Part shown: piece after piece, positions 1 to 5,769 of the stretch
How positions within the stretch are numbered: position 1 is the first letter of the stretch
Layout: every line of letters begins with the position of its first letter
Assembly: GCA_012516015.1 (NCBI GenBank)
Contig: JAAYXG010000611.1
Coordinates: forward strand, 1 to 9,280
Direction of reading: 5' to 3'
DNA from: Lysobacteraceae bacterium
Lineage (GTDB): Bacteria > Pseudomonadota > Gammaproteobacteria > Steroidobacterales > Steroidobacteraceae
DNA length: 9,280 bases
The notes under the pieces: generated by a model
Database searches by the model: none
What the model was told of the DNA's origin: nothing
The model's input: only the letters and a program-made list of their open reading frames with translations
Position numbers and translations under genes: made by a program

Positions 1-325
1 AGCGTCCGAAGAGGATGCGATCGATGACGCCTGCCGCCTTGTCCTCGCCGAGCGCGCCGATCAGCACTTTGCGCAAGTACTCATCGACGCCGACACCGAG
101 CGAGGTCTGCTCTTCCACGGTCGCCGTGAACTGATTGAGAACCTGCGTGACCTCCTGACGCGAGATGTTCTCCAGCTGCGTCATTGCCGCGCCGATTCGC
201 TGCACGTCCTTCGCACCCATGTGCTTCATCACTTCGGCGGCCTCCTGCTCGCCGAGAGAAAGCAACAGGATCGCGGCACGCTCCGTGCCGCTGCGCATCT
301 CTTGCTTCTTCGCCGCGCTACTCAT
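1..325 (-). CDS. fliG: Flagellar motor switch protein FliG, N-terminal part (runs off the window)
   Basis: FliG forms the cytoplasmic rotor ring on the MS ring; its N-terminal domain binds the C-terminal tail of FliF and its C-terminal domain meets the stator. Only the first 108 codons are here; the gene continues past position 1. My translation starts MSSAAKKQEMRSGTERAAIL and contains LLLSLGEQEAAEVMKHM and a GVGVDEYLRKVLIGALGEDKA stretch split over about residues 80-100, which is the typical FliG N-terminal domain (the ILLLSLGE-x-x-A pattern is strongly conserved in FliG). The ATG at 325-323 lies inside the end of fliF: fliF stops with TAG at 320-318, so the genes overlap by 8 nt, indicating translational coupling and co-expression of the two ring proteins. 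No separate promoter is expected or seen. Identity is secure; the torque-generating C-terminal domain cannot be assessed. Confidence 0.95.
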   Translation of the reverse strand, partial: MSSAAKKQEMRSGTERAAILLLSLGEQEAAEVMKHMGAKDVQRIGAAMTQLENISRQEVTQVLNQFTATVEEQTSLGVGVDEYLRKVLIGALGEDKAAGVIDRILFGR

Positions 326-1946
326 CGTTACCCACCCACGATTTCACGACTTGCGCAACGCGCGCCGGGTCCTGATTCACGAGCGAGCGCGCTTGCGCGA
401 TTTGACCTTCGTAGTCGAGCGCCGCAGCCGATGTGCTCGCTTCGACCTGCTGAACCTCCGGTCCGGGCAATGCAGGGGTGTACGCCGGCTTCGGTGCGGC
501 GAGCAGCCCTCTCACGAGCGGACGCAGGACGCTGACGACGAGCACGATCAGCACGATCAATCCCGCCAGGAGCTTCGCGATATCGCGCACGAGCGGGTTC
601 TGCCACAACGGTATCGTGTCGACAGGCACCTCTTCCGGCTGCATTTCGCCTCTGAAAGAGGCGTTGACGACGTTCACGCTATCGCCGCGCTCCTCGTTGA
701 AGCCGACCGCGTCTTTCACGAGCCGAGTGATGTTCTCGATCTGCTCGGCGGTCAGCGGCGTCTCCGTCACGTTGCCATCTTCATCCGTCGAGCGCAGATT
801 ATCGACGAGCACCGCAACAGTCAGACGTTTCAACCGGCCCGCCGGCTGTTTCGTATAGGCGACCGTGCGATCGATCTCGTAATTGCGCGTGGATTGACGC
901 GACGTGTTGTCGGGCGGCGCTACGACGTTCGGAGCAGCGGCGTTCTGATCGGACGCGTCCGCCGCGGGAGTCGCTGCGGCACCTGGCGGCAGCGCGACGC
1001 CCGGCGTGGGGGGTTGGTTCGTCAGCGCGCCCGGTACGCCCTGCGGACCTGCGCCGTTGCGGCTCGTCTCCTCGGCCGTCTGCTCGCTGCGCACGATCTG
1101 ACTATCCGGCCGATACTGCTCGCGCGCCTCTTCGGTCGTCGAGAGCTCGACGTCCGCGACGACTTGCGCGCGCACGCGGCCGATGCCGACGAGCGGCGCG
1201 AGCAGCGACTCGATGCGGCTCGTGTAACGCTCCTCCAGATTGCGCGCGATCTCGAGCTGTTTCTCGCGAACCGCAAACTCGTCGTCGCCTCCCGGCGCCG
1301 ACAGCAAGCGGCCCTGTTGATCGACGACGGTGACTTGTCCGGATTCGAGCTCGGGAATGCTCGATGCCACGAGGTTCGCAATGGCGGTGACTTGCTGCGA
1401 CTCCAGACGTCGGCCCGGCTTCAATTGCAGGAACACCGACGCGCTCGGCGCACGCCGATCGCGTACGAAAGCGGATTGTCGCGGGAGCGCAAGGTGAACG
1501 CGTGCGCCTTCGACTGCCTGCAGATTCGAGATCGTGCGTGCCAGCTCGGTTTCGAGCGCATGCTGGTAGCGCGCGCCCTCCATGAACTGGCTGACGCCAA
1601 AACCCGGGTCTTTCGACAAGACCGCAAAGCCGCCGTCTCCTTCCGGCAGCCCCTGACCCGCCAGCTTCAAGCGCGCATCGTGCACGCGATCGGCGGGTAC
1701 CGTGATCGCGCCCGTGGTCGCATCCAGCTTGTATGGAACGCCGCTCGCATCGAGCGCTTGCGCGATCTGGGCCGCGTCTTGTTGACCGAGATTGCCGTAG
1801 AGCAATGCGTACGTCGGCTCCTTCGACCACAGCACGACGCCGACACCGGCGGCGACCGCGGCCGCGATGCCGATCAGCATCGCAAGCGGCTTCAGGCTCG
1901 GCGGAATCAGCGAAGCGCGGGGCAACGCAGGGGCGGCGGCGCTCAT
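318..1946 (-). CDS. fliF: Flagellar MS-ring protein FliF
   Basis: FliF oligomerises in the inner membrane as the MS ring, the base on which rod, export gate and FliG rotor assemble. The 542-residue product has the family's usual length and layout. A first membrane segment lies at about residues 21-40 (LAMLIGIAAAVAAGVGVVLW), followed by the YscJ/FliF ring-building domain (YALLYGNLGQQDAAQI, GGFAVLSKDPGFGVSQFMEG split around 105-125, ARVHLALP). A long low-complexity Ala/Pro/Asn linker follows in the periplasmic part, then a second membrane segment at about 456-475. The acidic C-terminal tail (ALDYEGQIAQARSLVNQDP... VVKSWVGNDE) is the FliG-binding end. The ATG at 1946 has a GGAG sequence about 10 nt upstream. 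The gene follows fliE after a 185-nt spacer filled with repeats and overlaps fliG by 8 nt. Confidence 0.97.
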   Translation of the reverse strand: MSAAAPALPRASLIPPSLKPLAMLIGIAAAVAAGVGVVLWSKEPTYALLYGNLGQQDAAQIAQALDASGVPYKLDATTGAITVPADRVHDARLKLAGQGLPEGDGGFAVLSKDPGFGVSQFMEGARYQHALETELARTISNLQAVEGARVHLALPRQSAFVRDRRAPSASVFLQLKPGRRLESQQVTAIANLVASSIPELESGQVTVVDQQGRLLSAPGGDDEFAVREKQLEIARNLEERYTSRIESLLAPLVGIGRVRAQVVADVELSTTEEAREQYRPDSQIVRSEQTAEETSRNGAGPQGVPGALTNQPPTPGVALPPGAAATPAADASDQNAAAPNVVAPPDNTSRQSTRNYEIDRTVAYTKQPAGRLKRLTVAVLVDNLRSTDEDGNVTETPLTAEQIENITRLVKDAVGFNEERGDSVNVVNASFRGEMQPEEVPVDTIPLWQNPLVRDIAKLLAGLIVLIVLVVSVLRPLVRGLLAAPKPAYTPALPGPEVQQVEASTSAAALDYEGQIAQARSLVNQDPARVAQVVKSWVGNDE

Positions 1947-1957
1947 GCCTTCGCTCC

Positions 1958-1985
1958 GGGCACTGGGCTCTGGGCACCGGGCACT
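1958..1985 (-). repeat. Tandem heptamer array, four GGGCNCY units, upstream of fliF
   Basis: Four consecutive 7-bp units are visible: GGGCACT (1958-1964), GGGCTCT (1965-1971), GGGCACC (1972-1978) and GGGCACT (1979-1985), followed by GG. The array ends 12 nt before the fliF start codon, so in the mRNA it lies just 5' of the ribosome binding site. Read on the minus strand the units are AGTGCCC-type. A three-unit copy in opposite orientation lies at 2093-2113, so the pair can form a long-range stem. The function is unknown. It resembles the heptanucleotide short tandem repeats described in some bacterial genomes, but I cannot name a family. Confidence 0.8.
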
Positions 1986-2092
1986 GGCCAGAGAGGTTTG
2001 CGCCTGCAGTCCAAACAGCCGCCATCAGCTTCGTTCTTGAAGGACATAGCCAAACTCACAATCAACTCAGTTCCTAGTACTTCTCTCTTGCC

Positions 2093-2113
2093 AGTGCCCA
2101 GAGCCCAGTGCCC
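2093..2113 (+). repeat. Inverted three-unit copy of the GGGCACT-type heptamer array
   Basis: The units AGTGCCC (2093-2099), AGAGCCC (2100-2106) and AGTGCCC (2107-2113) are the reverse complement of the GGGCACT/GGGCTCT units at 1958-1985. The order ACT-TCT-ACT is preserved between the two arms. The pair encloses about 107 bp of spacer between fliE and fliF. In RNA this would form a stem of roughly 20 bp bringing the end of fliE near the start of fliF. Confidence 0.75.
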
Positions 2114-2131
2114 GCGCGCTTTCAGCGCGCG
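2113..2131 (-). other. GC-only hairpin directly after the fliE stop codon
   Basis: CGCGCGC (2113-2119) and GCGCGCG (2125-2131) are perfect inverted arms of 7 bp around TTTCA; the outer T and A of the loop can add an eighth pair. The hairpin begins at the base next to the fliE TAG. On the transcribed strand no T-run follows (the repeat GGGCACTGGG comes next), so it is not a typical intrinsic terminator. It may instead protect or partly attenuate the transcript between fliE and fliF. That role is inference. Confidence 0.5.
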
Positions 2132-2485
2132 CTAGATAGGCATATTCATGATCGTCTGATACGCATCCACGAGCTTGTTGCGCACTTCGGTCACCGCGCG
2201 GAAGGAGACGCTCGCCTTTTGCATCTCGAGCATCACTTGCGGCAGCTCGACGCCGGGGACGCCGCGCTCGAACTGCGCCGCGAGATCCGCAGCGCGCTGC
2301 TGGGTCTGATTCACTTGATCGAGACCTTGCTTCAACACATTCGCGAATGAGCTCGCTGGTGCTTGCACCGCATCCGCGGCAGCCGCCACCTGCGCGACAT
2401 CATTCCGCGGCGCGCCGACTCCCCGAATCTGGGACTGCATCGCCCGGATTTGCGACAAGACAGCATCGATCTGTTGAGACGACAT
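2132..2485 (-). CDS. fliE: Flagellar hook-basal body complex protein FliE
   Basis: FliE is the adaptor between the MS ring and the proximal rod and is exported by the flagellar type III apparatus. The 117-residue product has the family length. The conserved C-terminal half is clear: SFANVLKQGLDQVNQTQQRA, then FERGVPGVELPQVMLEMQKA, SFRAVTEVRNKLVDAYQTIM and the ending NMPI; the MLEMQKASVSF-x-x-x-x-EVRNKL-x-x-AY pattern is the FliE signature. The N-terminus is a variable helical export region. The ATG at 2485 is preceded by GAGG with a 5-nt gap. It sits between the second sigma-54 activator and fliF, the usual place for fliE behind the flagellar regulators in polarly flagellated gammaproteobacteria. 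I did not find a convincing sigma-54 promoter in the 147-nt spacer upstream, so it may be read from the promoter of the upstream regulator gene or from an unrecognised site. Confidence 0.96.
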   Translation of the reverse strand: MSSQQIDAVLSQIRAMQSQIRGVGAPRNDVAQVAAAADAVQAPASSFANVLKQGLDQVNQTQQRAADLAAQFERGVPGVELPQVMLEMQKASVSFRAVTEVRNKLVDAYQTIMNMPI

Positions 2486-2511
2486 GTTTGCCTCGCTTCT
2501 ATCGAATCGAG

Positions 2512-2591
2512 CGTGTAGACGTGTAGAGGCGTGGGCGTGCAGACGTCAGAGCCGGCTCTGGTCCACGTCCACGCGCCCGCACGTCCATACG
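2512..2591. repeat. 80-bp imperfect palindrome made of CGTG-rich tandem units, between the second activator and fliE
   Basis: The centre is a perfect 14-bp palindrome, CAGAGCCGGCTCTG (2547-2560). The left arm (2512-2546) is built of units such as CGTGTAGA, CGTGTAGAG, GCGTGG, GCGTGCAGA. The right arm (2563-2591) carries the same kind of units in reverse complement (minus-strand GGACGTG, CGGGCGC, GTGGACGTG). I count about 17 of 23 matching positions when the outer arms are aligned. The core octamer GGCTCTGG (2554-2561) also occurs in the fliE-fliF spacer arrays (1966-1973, and inverted at 2098-2105). The element fills most of the spacer and ends 26 nt before the fliE start codon. It has no run of T residues on either side. 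Confidence 0.7.
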
Positions 2592-2632
2592 AATGATGAG
2601 GGTGCGTACTGCTGTTGCGCTTGACGCGGAAG

Positions 2633-3760
2633 TCATACTTCCACCCCGGCTTCCCGCATCCGCGCGAGCTTGTAGCGAAGCGTGCGGGGGCTGATGCCCA
2701 ACCGCTTCGCGACGGCCTGGCGATTCCCGTTGTCAGCTCGCAGCGCTTGAAGAATCAACTCGTGCTCGGCCGCCGACAACGAGCTCGCGAGCACGCCCGC
2801 AGCATCGCCCTTCTCCGTCGGCGCAGTCTCCTTCGAGAGCACCGGGCTCCTGGGCGGTCGCACGGAGATCGACTCGCCGCCCGCGATCGGCTGTGCGGCG
2901 TTGACCGGCTCCAAATGAATGTGCTCGCGCTCGATCACCGGTCCGTTGGCGAGGATCAACGCGCGCTGCATGACGTTATCGAGCTCGCGTACGTTGCCGG
3001 GCCACGAATACGTGAGCAGGACGTGCGCCGCATCCGCGGCGAGCGCCGGAATGGGCTCGCCGGCTCGGCAACGCGACGCCAAGAGCTTCATCGCGAGCGG
3101 CAAGACATCGTCTCGCCTCGCGCGCAAAGGCAGCGTCGGCAGCGGAAACACGTTCAGCCGGTAGTAAAGGTCCTCACGGAAGCGACCCGCGTTCACTTCC
3201 GCGCGCAGGTCGCGATTCGTCGTCGCAAGCACTCGAACGTCCAACGAAATCGGCACGCGCCCGCCCAGTCGTTCGACCTCGCGTTCTTGCAAGACCCGCA
3301 AGAGCTTCGCTTGCAGCCCGAGGGGCATCTCGGTGACTTCGTCGAGCAGCAGGGTTCCGCCTTGTGCCTGCTCGAACTTGCCGGCATGCGCCGCATGCGC
3401 ACCCGTGAATGCGCCTCGCTCATGGCCGAACAGGATCGCCTCGAGCATGTTCTCCGGAATCGCCGCACAGTTGACTGCAACGAACGGTTTGGAGGCTCGC
3501 GGCGAGTTGCGGTGAATGAATCGCGCGAGCACCTCCTTGCCCGTGCCTGACTCGCCCGCGATGAGCACTGTGCAGTCGCTCACGGCAACACGGCGCGCCA
3601 GCTCCGCGAGCTTTCGCGACGCATCGGCGATCGCGATCATCTCCGCATCGGCGCCCGCCGCTGATGGCGAGCCGCCGGCCGCAGCGTAATCCCGCTCCGT
3701 CCGGCCCTCGCCCCGAGCCCCGAGTCCCAAGCCTTGAAGGTTGTCTCCCGCCTCGCTCAT
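2633..3760 (-). CDS. Sigma-54-dependent flagellar activator of FleR/FlrC type, lacking a receiver domain
   Basis: This is an enhancer-binding protein that would use ATP hydrolysis to open RpoN promoters of basal-body and hook genes; the position directly before fliE is that of FleR/FlrC. Residues about 41-285 form the AAA+ domain: Walker A GESGTGKE (69-76), the sigma-54 contact loop GAFTGA (116-121), Walker B LLLDE (137-141), [13 protein letters not shown] (194-206) and WPGNVREL (253-260). A Fis-type helix-turn-helix is at about 335-368 ([21 protein letters not shown]). At 375 aa it is about 100 residues shorter than FleR/FlrC: the N-terminal phospho-receiver is missing. A stop codon lies just upstream of the start (TGA at 3769-3767), and only 161 bp separate it from fleQ, so the domain is not encoded here. 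Residues 1-40 look disordered and part is encoded by a heptamer repeat. The ATG at 3640 (335 aa) is an alternative start; neither has a strong ribosome binding site. A sigma-54 promoter precedes it. Confidence 0.9.
   Translation of the reverse strand: MSEAGDNLQGLGLGARGEGRTERDYAAAGGSPSAAGADAEMIAIADASRKLAELARRVAVSDCTVLIAGESGTGKEVLARFIHRNSPRASKPFVAVNCAAIPENMLEAILFGHERGAFTGAHAAHAGKFEQAQGGTLLLDEVTEMPLGLQAKLLRVLQEREVERLGGRVPISLDVRVLATTNRDLRAEVNAGRFREDLYYRLNVFPLPTLPLRARRDDVLPLAMKLLASRCRAGEPIPALAADAAHVLLTYSWPGNVRELDNVMQRALILANGPVIEREHIHLEPVNAAQPIAGGESISVRPPRSPVLSKETAPTEKGDAAGVLASSLSAAEHELILQALRADNGNRQAVAKRLGISPRTLRYKLARMREAGVEV
3701..3728 (-). repeat. Heptamer array (GGGACTC / GGGGCTC / GGGGCGA / GGGCCGG) inside the annotated 5' end of the second activator gene
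   Basis: On the minus strand four 7-bp units follow one another: GGGACTC (3728-3722), GGGGCTC (3721-3715), GGGGCGA (3714-3708), GGGCCGG (3707-3701). They encode residues about 11-20 ([10 protein letters not shown]) if translation starts at 3760. The other arrays in this window are all intergenic, so this one may in fact lie in the untranslated leader with translation starting at 3640. Units are more degenerate than in the other arrays, so the call is less certain. Confidence 0.6.
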
Positions 3761-3807
3761 CTCACGTCACGTCGAAAACATCTCTCGGTTTCTCTCGCAC
3801 GTAGAGG

Positions 3808-3823
3808 AGCAAGTTCTGTTCCA
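3808..3823 (-). promoter_or_regulatory. Sigma-54 (RpoN) promoter of the second activator gene
   Basis: On the minus strand TGGAACAGAACTTGCT (3823-3808) matches the -24/-12 consensus TGGCACG-N4-TTGCW: the GG and GC dinucleotides are separated by exactly 10 bp, TTGC is perfect, and the -24 block has TGG plus A and C at the consensus places. Transcription would start near 3797, leaving a leader of about 37 nt before the ATG at 3760. It is the only match of this quality I found in the intergenic stretches. The expected activator is FleQ, encoded just upstream, as in polar-flagellum hierarchies where FleQ/FlrA with RpoN switches on the next regulators. Confidence 0.75.
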
Positions 3824-3921
3824 CTACGGCGGCAAGCGAGTGCCGGGGGATGTTCTTGCGGACCTCGTCACAACCTAGGCTGCCTGCGACGAGACTTTCC
3901 TCCCCTTTTTCGCGGGCGCCG

Positions 3922-5436
3922 TCAAACTTCCGACGCCGCGGTTTCGTTCAGCATCTGGAACTTGCGGAGCTTTTCGACGAGCGTCGTGCGACGCAGCTTC
4001 AACAATCGTGCGGCATGCGCGACGGTTCCGCCGGCTCGATTCAGCGCTTGCTGGATCAGATCGCGCTCGATCGTGAACAGATGGTCGCGCAGATCGATGC
4101 CGTCAGGCGGAAGCTGAGCGAGGGCATCGGAGGAATGACTCTCGGTGAGCAGCGACATCACTTCGCGATCGTCGAGCTCGAACGATTCTTCTTGGCCGAA
4201 GTCCGCCAGCTCGGAAACGTCCGATTCCTGCACGGAATCGAGGTCGAGCTCGGCCAACAGCGCCGCCGGCCGATACTTGGGCGGCAGATCCGCGACGTCG
4301 ACGCGTCGATTCGGACACAAGATCGACATGCGCTCGATGAGGTTGCCGAGCTCGCGTACGTTGCCGGGCCATGGGTAGTGCGAGAGCACTTTGAGCGCCC
4401 GTTGCGTGAGCTCGACCTTGCCGCGCCCTTCCACGACATTGCGCTCGCTCAAGACGCGCACGAGCAACGGGAGGTCCTCGATGCGCGCACGCAGCGGCGG
4501 CATCTCGATGGGGAATACGTTCAGACGATAGAAGAGATCTTCGCGGAACGTGCCGCGCTCGATCGCCTCCTCCAGATTCCGATGGGTCGCAGCAATGATC
4601 CGCACGTTGCAGCGGATCGGCGTGTGGCTCCCCACGCGCTCGAACACGCGTTCTTGCAGCACTCGGAGCAGCTTGACCTGCATCGGCAGGCTCATGTCGC
4701 CGATTTCATCGAGGAAGAGCGTGCCGCCTTCGGCGATTTCGAAGCGGCCTTTGCGGGCCGCGATCGCGCCGGTGAAGGCGCCCTTCTCATGGCCGAACAG
4801 CTCGCTTTCCAGCAACTCGGCCGGAATCGCGCCGCAGTTGATCGCAACGAAAGGACGCTGCCGACGCGGGCTCGCATCGTGAACCGCACGTGCTGCGAGC
4901 TCCTTGCCGGTGCCGGATTCGCCGAGGATGAGAACGCTGGAATCGTGCGCGGCAACTTGACGAATGAGCCGCGTCACGTACTTCATCGCGGGCGAGTTTC
5001 CTGCCGGCATGCAGACATTGCTCCCGGTTTCTTCGAGCGTCGCTTGCACCGGCACACGCAGGGCGGCCGCAAGCGCCGTGTGCTGGAACGGAAACGGAAG
5101 ACGCCGGACCCGTGCGGCGCCGATCGCCTCGATGAGCTGGTTGGCGACCGCGCTCGATCCGTAAGAGACGACCGGAACATCGCCGAGCTGCTCGCGAAGG
5201 GCCCTGCCAAGCTCGACCCAATCGCATTCGCCCGGATCGCCGATGAGAAGAGCCGGCGGCGTCATCGGCGACTGGATCACCGCACGCATGAGCGCGTCGT
5301 GATCGATGAGCAGCGGTTCGAGATCGACCTCTTTCAGAACTTCGGCGACACGCTCCGCTCGGTCGGGGTCGCAGTCGTACACGACCGCGCGCTGGACGGT
5401 GAGGATGCGGATTCGTTGTGTGTCGCTGAGGTTCAT
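3922..5436 (-). CDS. fleQ: Flagellar master regulator FleQ (FlrA-type sigma-54 enhancer-binding protein)
   Basis: FleQ/FlrA starts the polar-flagellum cascade by activating RpoN promoters of early flagellar genes. From the ATG at 5436 the protein has 504 aa, close to the usual ~490. Residues 12-130 are a FleQ-type receiver-like domain lacking a clear acidic phosphorylation pocket. The AAA+ domain has Walker A GESGTGKE (172-179), GAFTGA (219-224), Walker B TLFLDE (239-244), [16 protein letters not shown] (298-312) and WPGNVREL (356-363). The C-terminal Fis-type HTH (about 454-492, [26 protein letters not shown]) matches Pseudomonas FleQ closely, in particular [11 protein letters not shown]. 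I chose 5436 because GGAAAGAG lies 6 nt upstream; the frame stays open to a GTG at 5544 (540 aa), but that extension shows no conserved sequence. No FleS sensor gene follows. Key c-di-GMP contact positions differ from Pseudomonas FleQ (see findings). Confidence 0.94.
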   Translation of the reverse strand: MNLSDTQRIRILTVQRAVVYDCDPDRAERVAEVLKEVDLEPLLIDHDALMRAVIQSPMTPPALLIGDPGECDWVELGRALREQLGDVPVVSYGSSAVANQLIEAIGAARVRRLPFPFQHTALAAALRVPVQATLEETGSNVCMPAGNSPAMKYVTRLIRQVAAHDSSVLILGESGTGKELAARAVHDASPRRQRPFVAINCGAIPAELLESELFGHEKGAFTGAIAARKGRFEIAEGGTLFLDEIGDMSLPMQVKLLRVLQERVFERVGSHTPIRCNVRIIAATHRNLEEAIERGTFREDLFYRLNVFPIEMPPLRARIEDLPLLVRVLSERNVVEGRGKVELTQRALKVLSHYPWPGNVRELGNLIERMSILCPNRRVDVADLPPKYRPAALLAELDLDSVQESDVSELADFGQEESFELDDREVMSLLTESHSSDALAQLPPDGIDLRDHLFTIERDLIQQALNRAGGTVAHAARLLKLRRTTLVEKLRKFQMLNETAASEV

Positions 5437-5769
5437 TTCGATCTCTTTCCAATGCGGCGTTTCTTCGGGGCCGCTTCGTGTCGACCGCATTGTGTTCCCG
5501 AGCACCAGGTCCTCTATAAGGCTCTCCCTGAACGCCGTGCTCACGTGAACTGCTGCCAGAATTTTGGCGCAGGCTTCAGGGAATCACTGAATGCGCATTA
5601 GTGGAATGGACCGAAAACTTCGCGAAACCGAAGTGAAAAACCTCGGCAGGTGCCGATGCGGAAAGGAGAAAAACGACGCGACGCGCTTCACACATCGCTG
5701 TACGTAGAATCGCGTGCGCGCGAATCGGGCACGCGTCAGCGATTCGTCGCGGCAGAAATTCAGGCGACG
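5437..5769. other. 333-nt gene-free spacer between the PilZ gene and fleQ
   Basis: I see no credible gene here. It holds a probable terminator of the upstream unit (5636-5657) and must hold the fleQ promoter. No sigma-54 match (GG-N10-GC with a TTGC-like -12) and no sigma-28 match was found, so a housekeeping-type promoter is likely. A possible -10 element TATAGA is on the minus strand at 5518-5513 but has no good -35 partner. An 8-bp inverted repeat TCCCTGAA / TTCAGGGA (5525-5532 and 5575-5582), extended by GCC/GGC after a one-base offset, brackets this area and could be an operator. In related xanthomonads I recall rpoN and a response-regulator gene in this position; neither is present. Confidence 0.5.
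5636..5657 (-). terminator. Probable intrinsic terminator after the PilZ gene
   Basis: On the minus strand TCGGC (5656-5652), loop ACCT, GCCGA (5647-5643), then GG and a run of five T (5640-5636). The stem is short (5 bp, GC-rich) but the T-run follows within two bases. It lies about 113 nt after the stop codon of the PilZ gene and would separate the fliC-to-pilZ unit from fleQ. Confidence 0.5.

Noticed and set aside
165..2135. A 656-codon open frame on the plus strand opposite fliF and fliE
   Set aside because: It is antisense to two certain genes. The product is Arg-rich with no recognisable domain, and it runs through the spacer repeats; it arises from high-GC third codon positions on the minus strand.
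2535..2600. GG-N10-GC spacings in the fliE spacer as RpoN sites
   Set aside because: Only the dinucleotides fit; the TTGC and TGGCAC blocks are absent and the matches fall within the GC-rich repeats.
3831..3845. A second sigma-54-like motif (CGGCACTCGCTTGCC on the minus strand)
   Set aside because: The GG and GC are only 9 bp apart; sigma-54 promoters need exactly 10. It may be a chance or decayed copy beside the good site at 3808-3823.
3864..3893. 6-bp inverted repeat CTCGTC/GACGAG about 40-70 bp upstream of the sigma-54 promoter as a FleQ enhancer site
   Set aside because: The arms are short and do not resemble the FleQ box I recall from Pseudomonas; this cannot be told from chance.
5437..5544. 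N-terminal extension of FleQ to the GTG at 5544
   Set aside because: The extra 36 residues do not look like FleQ, and there is a much better ribosome binding site (GGAAAGAG) before the ATG at 5436.
3850..5601. A 583-codon open frame on the plus strand opposite fleQ
   Set aside because: It is the antisense shadow of fleQ, rich in Arg/His/Glu, with no domain and no ribosome binding site.
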